Assembly: GCA_937958345.1 (NCBI GenBank)
Contig: CALGNW010000354.1
Coordinates: forward strand, 1 to 5,209
Source: an uncultured Neomegalonema sp.
Lineage (GTDB): Bacteria > Pseudomonadota > Alphaproteobacteria > Rhodobacterales > Rhodobacteraceae
Reading direction: 5' to 3'
Length of the DNA stretch: 5,209 bases
Part shown: positions 1-5,209 of the stretch, in pieces
Layout: the number at the start of each line of letters is the position of its first letter
Position numbering within the stretch: position 1 is the first letter of the stretch
Notes under the pieces: generated by a model
What the model was told of the DNA's origin: nothing
The model's database searches: none
Seen by the model: the letters and a program-made list of their open reading frames with translations, nothing else
Translations under genes and position numbers: made by a program

Positions 1-818
1 GCCATGAAGGCTTCGAACACCGCATCCAACACGATGATCGAATTCTCGGAGGAACAGGATGTCGAGTTATCAAACGTCTTCGATGCCGCGATTTTTTGAG
101 CCGCCTGTTGCAGGTCGGCGGTTTCATCAACAATCACCGTCACATTGCCCGCACCCACACCAAGCGCGGGCGTGCCGGACGAGTAGGCGCGGCGGACGTT
201 ATCCTGACTGCCCGTCACAACAAGCAAATCGACGGTCTCCATCAACCGCTGCGTCTTGATCTTTGACGCGGGCGCGGGGACCATCTGCACGAGGTCGCGC
301 GGAACACCGATACGATCGAATTCGGCATGGATATAACCAAGTAACATCTCGCACGCCTGTATCCCCTTGGGAGAAGGCGCAAGAATAATCGCGTTGCCGC
401 ACTTGACCGCGTTAATTGCGTTATTAGCCGGCGTAGCGACCGGATTGGTTGACGGAACAACCGCACCAACGACACCCTTCGGACGCGCGATCTCGGTGAT
501 GCCGCTATCCGCGTTCTCGGATAGCACGCCGCACGTCACCGCCTCCTGAATGTCGCGCAATAGCCCGAGCGTCTTGCGGTGGTTCTTTGTAATTTTGTCT
601 TCGACATTTCCGAGGCCGGTCACTTTCACAGCCAGTGCAGCCATCTCGGCATTCCGCTCGGGCTGCATGATGGCCCAACCAATCGCCAGCGCGGCGCGAT
701 CATAGCGCGTCTGGTCGGCACCGTTCTCGAACGCCAGTTGCGCTGTTCGAGCGCGCGCAACCAGATCATCGATCATTGCCTCGTCAGGCGACACATCAGC
801 GGTTGCAGGGGCGTCCAT
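1..818 (-). CDS. sauS: CoA-acylating aldehyde dehydrogenase, probably sulfoacetaldehyde dehydrogenase (acylating), C-terminus cut by window edge
   Basis: This gene encodes a cytoplasmic NAD(P)-dependent aldehyde dehydrogenase of the CoA-acylating branch (EutE, AdhE N-domain, SauS), which interconverts an aldehyde and its acyl-CoA. I translated the minus strand from the ATG at 818-816 and obtained 272 codons with no stop up to the left edge; the family usually runs to roughly 450-500 residues, so over half is present. Visible motifs are KNHRKTLGLLRD (78-89), VPSTNPVATPANNAINA (121-137), TGSQDNVRRAYSSGTPA (202-218), the glycine-rich GVGAGN (220-225) and the catalytic segment SKTFDNSTSCSSENS (246-260), with Cys255 as the likely thioester nucleophile. 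An AAGGA Shine-Dalgarno lies 7 bases before the start. The KNHRKTLGLLRD stretch and the TSCSSENS active site match my recollection of SauS better than EutE or AdhE (CASEQS-type). It is the last gene of the visible transporter operon. The acylating family is nearly certain; the sulfoacetaldehyde substrate is an inference. Alternatives are acetaldehyde or another short aldehyde. Confidence 0.88.
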   Translation of the reverse strand, partial: MDAPATADVSPDEAMIDDLVARARTAQLAFENGADQTRYDRAALAIGWAIMQPERNAEMAALAVKVTGLGNVEDKITKNHRKTLGLLRDIQEAVTCGVLSENADSGITEIARPKGVVGAVVPSTNPVATPANNAINAVKCGNAIILAPSPKGIQACEMLLGYIHAEFDRIGVPRDLVQMVPAPASKIKTQRLMETVDLLVVTGSQDNVRRAYSSGTPALGVGAGNVTVIVDETADLQQAAQKIAASKTFDNSTSCSSENSIIVLDAVFEAFM

Positions 819-841
819 CGGAAAATCCTTTTTCAGAGAAA

Positions 842-869
842 GCACCGCCCGCGGCTCTGCGGGCGGTGC
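842..869 (-). terminator. GC-rich intercistronic hairpin between tctC and the dehydrogenase gene (leaky terminator or mRNA-stabilising stem)
   Basis: A perfect 11-bp inverted repeat (GCACCGCCCGC at 842-852, its complement at 859-869) encloses a 6-base loop. It sits in the 64-base gap between the tctC stop (883-885) and the dehydrogenase start (818). Read on the operon strand, the stem is followed by TTTCTCT, a broken U-tract, so full termination seems unlikely. On the plus strand a run of six Ts follows only after a 6-base gap (876-881). A stem right after a binding-protein gene often lowers downstream transcription or protects the upstream mRNA from 3' exonucleases, so the binding protein is made in excess. 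The structure is seen directly; its role is inferred. Confidence 0.75.
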
Positions 870-882
870 ATGGTGTTTTTTA

Positions 883-1854
883 TCAGAGGCCTTCGAGCAA
901 TTCGGAAAGCGTTTCCTGACGCTTCGCCCACATCGCCTGAACCTCTTCGCGGTTCATAACGTGCAACGGCGAACCGCCCGCTTTCATGCGCTTGGTAACG
1001 CGCGCATGCTCAAACATCCCCGGAACCTTAGCGGCAAGAACGTCGATAACATCCTGAGGCGTACCTTTCGGGACCATGAGGCCGCGGAAGTTCACCGATG
1101 CATTATCAACATCATAACCCGCTTCTTTCAGCGTCGGCACATCCGGCAGAAAGTCGTTCCGCTCCAGATCAGCAACGGCGAGGATTTTCACATTGCCCGC
1201 TTCCGCCGCACGGAAAGCATCGGACAGGTTATTGATGCCGCCAACGACGTCTCCGGCAATCACGGCTTTCATCGCCGCTGCGCCGCCACCCTTGGTCGGA
1301 ATGTAAACAAACTTCGCTCCGGTTGCCTTTTGGATTTGCAGCGCAGCGATGTGGTGGCCGACGAACAGACCAGCGCCTGACAGAGTTACCTTACCCGGGT
1401 TTTCTTTTGCAAAATCGACCATTTCTTCGATTGTGTCATACGGGCTATCTTTGCCGACAACGACGACAGCCGGATCAGCGCCCCAATTGGCGATTGGCTC
1501 AAAACTATCCGCCGAATATTTCACACCGCCCTTGATAGACTGCGCAATGAAGTGCGGGACGTTATAGGCAGAAAGCATGTAGCCGTCAGCTTCGGCCTCT
1601 TCCGCAAACCAATTCCAGCCGACGCGGCCACCAGCGCCGGGCTTGTTGAGGATGTACATCGGCTGGCCGAGCATATCTTCATTACCCGCCACCATCGTCA
1701 CGATCCGCGCCTGAAAGTCAGTAGCACCACCAGCGCCGTAGGAGACAGCTACGCCAATCGGACGCGACGGATAATCTTCTGCGGAGGCCGGGATCGCGAG
1801 GGCCATTGTTGCCGCCGCAAGCGACAGCCCAAGTGTTTTCAACATCGTCTTCAT
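883..1854 (-). CDS. tctC: TTT-family periplasmic solute-binding protein (TctC/Bug family)
   Basis: This is the extracytoplasmic receptor of a tripartite tricarboxylate transporter; it binds the substrate in the periplasm and delivers it to TctAB. The 323-residue product has the family's normal length. Residues 1-25 form a Sec signal peptide: basic MKTMLK, a hydrophobic core and a probable ASA|ED cleavage site after Ala25. The mature protein opens with the Bug signature YPSRPI (28-33), followed by GAGGATDFQAR (40-50), NKPGAGGRVG (70-79), a GAG...GHHIA loop, PTKGGGAAAMKAVIAGDV and, near the C-terminus, FRGLMVPKGTP, all hallmarks of this family. The start is supported by GGGAGA just upstream. 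The gene begins 38 bases after tctB ends and is the third transporter gene in the operon. Bug receptors bind carboxylates and other small anions or amides, so sequence alone does not fix the ligand; sulfoacetate is suggested only by the adjacent SauS-like enzyme. Confidence 0.95.
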   Translation of the reverse strand: MKTMLKTLGLSLAAATMALAIPASAEDYPSRPIGVAVSYGAGGATDFQARIVTMVAGNEDMLGQPMYILNKPGAGGRVGWNWFAEEAEADGYMLSAYNVPHFIAQSIKGGVKYSADSFEPIANWGADPAVVVVGKDSPYDTIEEMVDFAKENPGKVTLSGAGLFVGHHIAALQIQKATGAKFVYIPTKGGGAAAMKAVIAGDVVGGINNLSDAFRAAEAGNVKILAVADLERNDFLPDVPTLKEAGYDVDNASVNFRGLMVPKGTPQDVIDVLAAKVPGMFEHARVTKRMKAGGSPLHVMNREEVQAMWAKRQETLSELLEGL

Positions 1855-1892
1855 TTTTCTCTCCCAAGTTTACCTGCCTGCTTATTCACAGG

Positions 1893-2411
1893 TCAGAATA
1901 TCATTCCACGAGGCGTTTGGACTTTTAACAAAAGCGCAAAAAGCCCATAGATTATTGCCATGAAAATTGCCGTAACTATGATCCGCTTCGCCCAGCCCTT
2001 CAACTCGGTACGCGGTGCGGGATCGTAGAGCGTATAAAGCGTAAAAAATGCCAGTGTTGAGCTGGCGTAGAATCCCATGCCCCGCCGCACCCAGTCATAT
2101 GACCAATGGCCTTCCAGAGTAGCAATCTTGCCGTATCCTTTGGCCGCCCAGAAAATGTAAATCAGCATGACAATCAGGCCGGGGATGATGGCGCGCACAG
2201 TCGCACCGTCCAAACCCTCGCCAACTTTCGACAAACCCATGACAGCGCGAATAAAATTCCACAGGGCAAAGATACCGAAGAACACCGAAATCAGACGGGG
2301 AAAGAGAAAGGCTTCTTCGGGTTGTTGTGTAAAGCTGACCCACCCGACGGTCAGTGCTACCGCGAGAATAACCGAAGAAGCCGCCAGGTGCTGTGTTCGC
2401 GAAGCAGTCAT
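1893..2411 (-). CDS. tctB: TTT transporter small membrane subunit (TctB)
   Basis: This is the small integral-membrane subunit of the tripartite tricarboxylate transporter, which pairs with TctA in the inner membrane. The 172-residue product has the usual length. Hydrophobic segments lie near residues 9-27, 35-58, 74-90, 112-129 and 143-163, giving four or five transmembrane helices; the family is poorly conserved, so identification rests on size, topology and position. The FLFPRLISVFFG stretch (35-46) resembles the conserved FP region following the first helix in TctB proteins. The start codon overlaps the tctA stop as ATGA (2408-2411), indicating translational coupling, and an AGGAG Shine-Dalgarno lies 7 bases upstream inside the tctA end. 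tctC follows after 38 bases. Confidence 0.93.
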   Translation of the reverse strand: MTASRTQHLAASSVILAVALTVGWVSFTQQPEEAFLFPRLISVFFGIFALWNFIRAVMGLSKVGEGLDGATVRAIIPGLIVMLIYIFWAAKGYGKIATLEGHWSYDWVRRGMGFYASSTLAFFTLYTLYDPAPRTELKGWAKRIIVTAIFMAIIYGLFALLLKVQTPRGMIF

Positions 2412-3934
2412 GCTCGGGCTCCTGCATCAGAGGCCGGGCTTTTGCTGTTCGCGCGGTGCGACATAAACGAATATCCGACAGAAAGGATGACAAGCACGAT
2501 CAGTCCGATGTTCAACGACCCGGTCATAAAGTACGTCGCCTTAGCCCAGACACCGTCATACATCGCGCCCGCAATCATCGAGCCCTGAACGAAATTCGAC
2601 TCGGCAATCGGACCAAGGATCAGACCCAGAACGACCGGCGCAGCCGAGAACCCGAACTTTTCAAGGAAATACATGCCCAGACCGAGCGACAACATAATCC
2701 AGACATCACCCATTGATTGCTGAACCGAATACGATCCGAACAGCGACAACACCAAAACGGCGGACGCCATAATCGGCAAAGGAGCACGGGCAATTTTTGC
2801 CGCCCATTTTGCGATAGCGATTCCGAAAATCACCATCAATATCTGGCCGATCAACATCGAGTTGATAAAGGTCCAGATCACTTCGGGATTCCGCTCGAAA
2901 ATATCGGAGCCGGGAAAGATGCCGTGGATGAGCAAGCCGCCCAAGAGGACTGCCGCAGTTGGCGACCCGGGAATTGATAACGTCAGCAAGGGAACCAGTG
3001 ACGGCCCAACCATCGCATTATTCGCCGACTCCGCAGCAATCAGACCCTCGGGGTGACCCGTTCCGAATTTGGCTTTGTTAGGCGAAAACTTTTTCGACTG
3101 ATCGTAGGCAACGAGACCGGCAATCTGACCGCCAATACCGGGGATTAACCCGACGATGGAACCGATCACCGTTCCGATTGTCAAAGGCCGCGCGCTGCGC
3201 GCTACCTCGCGGACAGAGTCGCCAATTGCGTGTTCGGGAACTTCGACAGTCTCAATCGCGACTTTGCGCCGCCCCTTGGCGAACATGTCCAAAACCTGCG
3301 GGATCGCGAAAATTCCGATCAACGCGGCAATGATATGAATCCCGCCCGTCAAAGCGTCGTGAAAAATGAAACGCTGCGCCCCCTGAATGTCGTCATACCC
3401 GATCATCGAAAGCCAAAGGCCGATACAGCCCGACAACAGCCCTTTTACAAACGATTTGGAATCGAGCGACCCAATCACCGTCACCCCAAGAATGGCCAGC
3501 CAAAACAGATGCGAGGGACCAAACGCCAGCGCCCATTGCGCGAGCACCGGCGTCAGAAAAATTAGCAGCAAGACACCGGTAATCCCACCAATTCCCGAGG
3601 ACATGAAAGACAGATGCAAAGCGCGCGCGCCCTCGCCATTCTTTGCCATCTCGTGTCCGTCAAGGGCGGTGGCGATGTTCGCAGGTGCCCCCGGTATCTT
3701 AAGCAAAATCGCGCTAACGGCCCCGCCGGCAACAGTTGACGTGTACGCCGCCCCCAAAAGAATAAGGCCCTGCGTTGGCGAAAGCTGGAATGTGAACGGG
3801 ATCAGCAAAGCAACCGCCATCGTCGGCGACAAACCCGGCGTTGCACCGAGGATCAAGCCTCCGATGGTCCCGCCAAGCAAAAGCATAAATGCGATGGGTT
3901 CGAAAACCCCGCCGAAATAACTCAGGAACTCCAT
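2408..3934 (-). CDS. tctA: TTT transporter large membrane subunit (TctA)
   Basis: This is the large transport subunit, a multi-spanning inner-membrane protein that moves the receptor-delivered solute using an ion gradient. With the ATG at 3934-3932 it has 508 residues, the family's normal size. The two-fold internal repeat typical of TctA is clear. The first half has GATPGLSPTMAVALLIPFTF (30-49) and LLKIPGAPANIATALDG (77-93). The second half has GLIPGIGGQIAGLVAYDQSKK (262-282), HPEGLIAAESANNA (294-307) and LSIPGSPTAAVLLGGLLIHG (319-338). A further GPIAESNF segment (441-448) precedes the last helix. The start was chosen because MEFLSYFGGV matches normal TctA beginnings and is preceded by GAGGAGG and GGGAG. 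The open frame continues upstream to a TTG at 4012, but that lies inside the operator and would add 26 polar, non-family residues. It is the first gene of the operon, transcribed divergently from the LacI gene. Confidence 0.97.
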   Translation of the reverse strand: MEFLSYFGGVFEPIAFMLLLGGTIGGLILGATPGLSPTMAVALLIPFTFQLSPTQGLILLGAAYTSTVAGGAVSAILLKIPGAPANIATALDGHEMAKNGEGARALHLSFMSSGIGGITGVLLLIFLTPVLAQWALAFGPSHLFWLAILGVTVIGSLDSKSFVKGLLSGCIGLWLSMIGYDDIQGAQRFIFHDALTGGIHIIAALIGIFAIPQVLDMFAKGRRKVAIETVEVPEHAIGDSVREVARSARPLTIGTVIGSIVGLIPGIGGQIAGLVAYDQSKKFSPNKAKFGTGHPEGLIAAESANNAMVGPSLVPLLTLSIPGSPTAAVLLGGLLIHGIFPGSDIFERNPEVIWTFINSMLIGQILMVIFGIAIAKWAAKIARAPLPIMASAVLVLSLFGSYSVQQSMGDVWIMLSLGLGMYFLEKFGFSAAPVVLGLILGPIAESNFVQGSMIAGAMYDGVWAKATYFMTGSLNIGLIVLVILSVGYSFMSHRANSKSPASDAGARA

Positions 3935-3936
3935 TA

Positions 3937-3953
3937 GGCTCCCGTCCTCCTCT
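3937..3953 (-). promoter_or_regulatory. Ribosome binding site deciding the tctA start
   Basis: On the minus strand a GAGGAGG run followed by GGGAG lies within about 4-16 bases of the ATG at 3934. It supports that codon over the upstream in-frame TTG at 4012 or the ATG within the same upstream stretch. Confidence 0.7.
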
Positions 3954-4007
3954 GACGAACTCTGCGGTTCGTTAATTTCCATCGAGGCTAGAACATGAAA
4001 ATAGGAA

Positions 4008-4021
4008 TGCAAACGTTTTCA
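4008..4021. promoter_or_regulatory. LacI-family operator (near-perfect palindrome)
   Basis: TGCAAACGTTTTCA is a 14-base palindrome with a single mismatched symmetric pair (third position from each end) and the central CG flanked by AAA/TTT that is classic for LacI/PurR/CcpA-type operators. It lies 22 bases before the start of the LacI-family gene and 73 bases before the tctA start. The regulator has the matching hinge helix with a leucine (Leu63) that in this family inserts at the central CG step. The likely reading is that the repressor binds here and controls both the transporter operon and itself until an inducer is present. The palindrome is seen directly; binding is inferred from family knowledge and position. 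Confidence 0.85.
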
Positions 4022-4043
4022 TTAATGATAGACTGGCGGTGAC

Positions 4044-5072
4044 ATGGCGATAGTTCGATCACGCAAAGGCGCACCGGGACTGGTTGAGGTGGCCGCCCGT
4101 GCTGGCGTTTCACCGGCGACAGTTTCGCGGTATTTCAACTCACCGGAAATTGTAAAACCGGATACAAAAGCGCGGATTGCCGAGGCCGCCGCCGAGCTTG
4201 GCTATATCCGTGACAGGCTGGCGGGTGCGTTGCATACCCGTTTTTCCGGCACCATGGGACTTATCGTGCCGACGGTCGACAATGCTATTTTCTCGGAATT
4301 CATCGAAGTTTTCGGGGGGCGTCTCAGTGAGCATGACCGAACGATGCTGATTGCGTCGCACGGTTATGACCTCTCACTCGAGGTGGCAATCGTCCGATCA
4401 CTGTTAGAGCGCCGTATAGACGGAGTTGTCATTATCGGTTTTGACCACGAGGCGATACCGATCACGATGCTGGAAGAACGCGGCGTACCGGTTATCTCGG
4501 CGTGGAACTTTCGTCCGGATTCGCGGCTGCATTGCGTTGGAACTGATAACCGGAACGCCGGCGCGACGGTGACCAGACATCTGCTCGATCTGGGGCATCG
4601 GGATATCGCCTTCCTTTTCCCGGAAACACAAGCGAACGACCGCGCACGCGACCGCCTGGAGGGCGCATTAGCCGCCGCGCAAGAGGTTGGTGTTGAACCA
4701 TCACCAGACCGACTGCGCATCGCGCCCTACGATATTGGCCAAGCTAAATCTGTCGGCCAAGCCGTCTTGAGCCACAATCCGCCGAGCGCCGTCGTATGCG
4801 GAAACGACATCATCGCACAGGGTGTTCTATACGCCTGCCAAGCCAAAGGCGTGCGGATACCGGATCAGCTGTCGATTGTTGGAATCGGAGATTTCCGCGG
4901 CTCGGCGCACACTGAGCCGGGCCTGACGACGCTCCGATTGCCGGCCCGTAAGATTGGCGAAAGTGTTGCCGACACAATCCTCAGCATGAGCCAATCGGGC
5001 ATACCCGAAAAAACTTTTCGTAAGAATTTCGATGGCGTACTCGTCGAACGAGGATCAACACAATCTGTCTGA
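4044..5072 (+). CDS. LacI-family transcriptional regulator
   Basis: This is a cytoplasmic DNA-binding repressor of the LacI/GalR family, probably the local regulator of the adjacent transporter-dehydrogenase operon. The 342 residues match the family length. The N-terminal helix-turn-helix spans about residues 13-32 (EVAARAGVSPATVSRYFN), with SPATVSR as the recognition helix. EAAAELGYIRDRLAGALHTR follows, ending in the hinge helix with Leu63 in the minor-groove-inserting position. From about residue 70 (TMGLIVPTVDNAIFSEF) to the end is the periplasmic-binding-protein-like effector domain, including GTDNRNAGATVTRHLLDLGH, VVCGNDIIAQGVL and EPGLTTLRLPARKIGE. The ATG at 4044 gives the normal spacing from N-terminus to helix-turn-helix; only a weak GGCGG-like ribosome site precedes it. 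It is divergent from tctA with the operator between them, suggesting autoregulation. Its effector is not known; the transported substrate or its CoA derivative is a guess. Confidence 0.96.
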   Translation: MAIVRSRKGAPGLVEVAARAGVSPATVSRYFNSPEIVKPDTKARIAEAAAELGYIRDRLAGALHTRFSGTMGLIVPTVDNAIFSEFIEVFGGRLSEHDRTMLIASHGYDLSLEVAIVRSLLERRIDGVVIIGFDHEAIPITMLEERGVPVISAWNFRPDSRLHCVGTDNRNAGATVTRHLLDLGHRDIAFLFPETQANDRARDRLEGALAAAQEVGVEPSPDRLRIAPYDIGQAKSVGQAVLSHNPPSAVVCGNDIIAQGVLYACQAKGVRIPDQLSIVGIGDFRGSAHTEPGLTTLRLPARKIGESVADTILSMSQSGIPEKTFRKNFDGVLVERGSTQSV

Positions 5073-5075
5073 AGA

Positions 5076-5152
5076 TGGTCGGAGCGGTAGGATTCGAACC
5101 TACGACCCCCTGGTCCCAAACCAGGTGCGCTACCAGACTGCGCCACGCTCCG
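5076..5152 (-). tRNA. tRNA-Pro (anticodon UGG), CCA encoded
   Basis: Read on the minus strand, the sequence folds as a full cloverleaf. The acceptor stem is CGGAGCG (5152-5146) with CGCTCCG (5086-5080), and the D-arm has GCGC stems around AGTCTGGTA. The anticodon stem CCTGG/CCAGG encloses the loop TTTGGGA, giving anticodon TGG. The T-arm is GTAGG-TTCGAAT-CCTAC. The discriminator A (5079) is followed directly by CCA (5078-5076), so the 3' CCA is encoded in the genome. The gene converges on the LacI-family gene, whose stop codon ends at 5072, leaving 3 bases between them. The UGG tRNA can read all or most proline codons by wobble, so it is likely essential. Confidence 0.98.
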
Positions 5153-5160
5153 TCCGGCGG

Positions 5161-5189
5161 TGGATAGCGCATCCGACTCGCCGTAGCAA
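5161..5189 (-). promoter_or_regulatory. Possible sigma-70 promoter for tRNA-Pro
   Basis: On the minus strand TTGCTA (5189-5184) lies 17 bases before TATCCA (5166-5161), which ends 8 bases before the mature tRNA. The -35-like box matches 4 of 6 consensus bases and the -10-like box 3 of 6. Spacing and position are good, but the matches are weak and the upstream region is cut by the window edge. Confidence 0.35.
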
Positions 5190-5209
5190 GCCCCCACGCG
5201 TGTCATTTT

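Larger units (their letters stand above)
3935..4043. promoter_or_regulatory. Divergent tctA / lacI promoter region
   Basis: This 109-base gap must contain the start signals for both the leftward transporter operon and the rightward regulator. Promoter boxes are weak. Leftward candidates are TATCAT (minus strand, 4030-4025), which would place the operator just downstream in the initial transcribed region but lacks a recognisable -35 box, and TTGCAT (4012-4007) spaced 16 from TAGCCT (3990-3985), which would place the operator over the -35 box. I see no convincing sigma-70 pair for the rightward promoter. The region is clearly regulatory by position and operator content, but transcription starts cannot be assigned by eye. 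Confidence 0.6.

Noticed and set aside
69..84. ATCAAACGTCTTCGAT, a partial operator-like match
   Set aside because: Only one half resembles the operator and it sits inside conserved dehydrogenase codons close to the active site.
904..916. GGAAAGCGTTTCC, resembling a LacI-type operator
   Set aside because: It lies within the end of the tctC coding sequence, has an odd-numbered spacer that breaks the usual symmetry, and is explained by codons.
579..959. Plus-strand open frame of 126 codons spanning the dehydrogenase start and the hairpin
   Set aside because: It runs antisense through two well-supported genes and a structured gap, and shows no recognisable protein features.
1871..1894. Short inverted repeat ACCTG/CAGGT in the tctB-tctC gap
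   Set aside because: Only 5 bp of stem around a loop of more than 10 bases, with no U-tract; likely chance.
3387..3920. Plus-strand open frame of 177 codons opposite tctA
   Set aside because: It is a shadow of tctA: proline- and serine-rich with no domain, and the opposite strand encodes a well-conserved membrane protein.
4865..5206. Minus-strand open frame of 113 codons crossing the tRNA gene
   Set aside because: It overlaps the tRNA and the antisense of the regulator gene, and its central peptide is just the translated tRNA sequence.

Overview
The window looks like part of a proteobacterial, probably alphaproteobacterial, chromosome. The evidence is a moderately high GC content judged by eye, dense coding, strong Shine-Dalgarno sites, typical tripartite tricarboxylate transporter (TTT) and LacI proteins, and an ordinary bacterial tRNA-Pro. 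A marine Rhodobacterales-like host would fit, but the sequence does not prove it.

Layout: positions 1-3934 hold one minus-strand operon read right to left. It encodes TctA (large membrane subunit), TctB (small membrane subunit, starting in an ATGA overlap with tctA), TctC (periplasmic binding protein) and a CoA-acylating aldehyde dehydrogenase whose C-terminus runs off the left edge. A perfect 11-bp GC-rich hairpin separates tctC from the dehydrogenase gene. The 109-bp gap at 3935-4043 is a divergent control region with a near-perfect LacI-type operator. A LacI-family repressor gene runs rightward from it (4044-5072). A tRNA-Pro(UGG) gene on the minus strand ends 3 bases after the repressor stop codon. 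No stretch longer than 300 bases lacks a gene.

How the genes may work together: the binding protein would capture a small anionic carboxylate or sulfonate, TctAB would import it using an ion gradient, and the dehydrogenase would interconvert an acyl-CoA and its aldehyde. The dehydrogenase resembles, from memory of the family, sulfoacetaldehyde dehydrogenase (acylating), SauS. This suggests sulfoacetate uptake and reduction through sulfoacetyl-CoA to sulfoacetaldehyde, with the LacI protein as substrate-responsive local repressor. The substrate is inference. The CoA ligase that would support it (SauT-like or SauPQ-like) would have to lie outside the window, most likely just past the left edge.

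No radically new system is visible. The points of most interest are the TTT-SauS-LacI pairing, the operator, the intercistronic hairpin and the tRNA junction.
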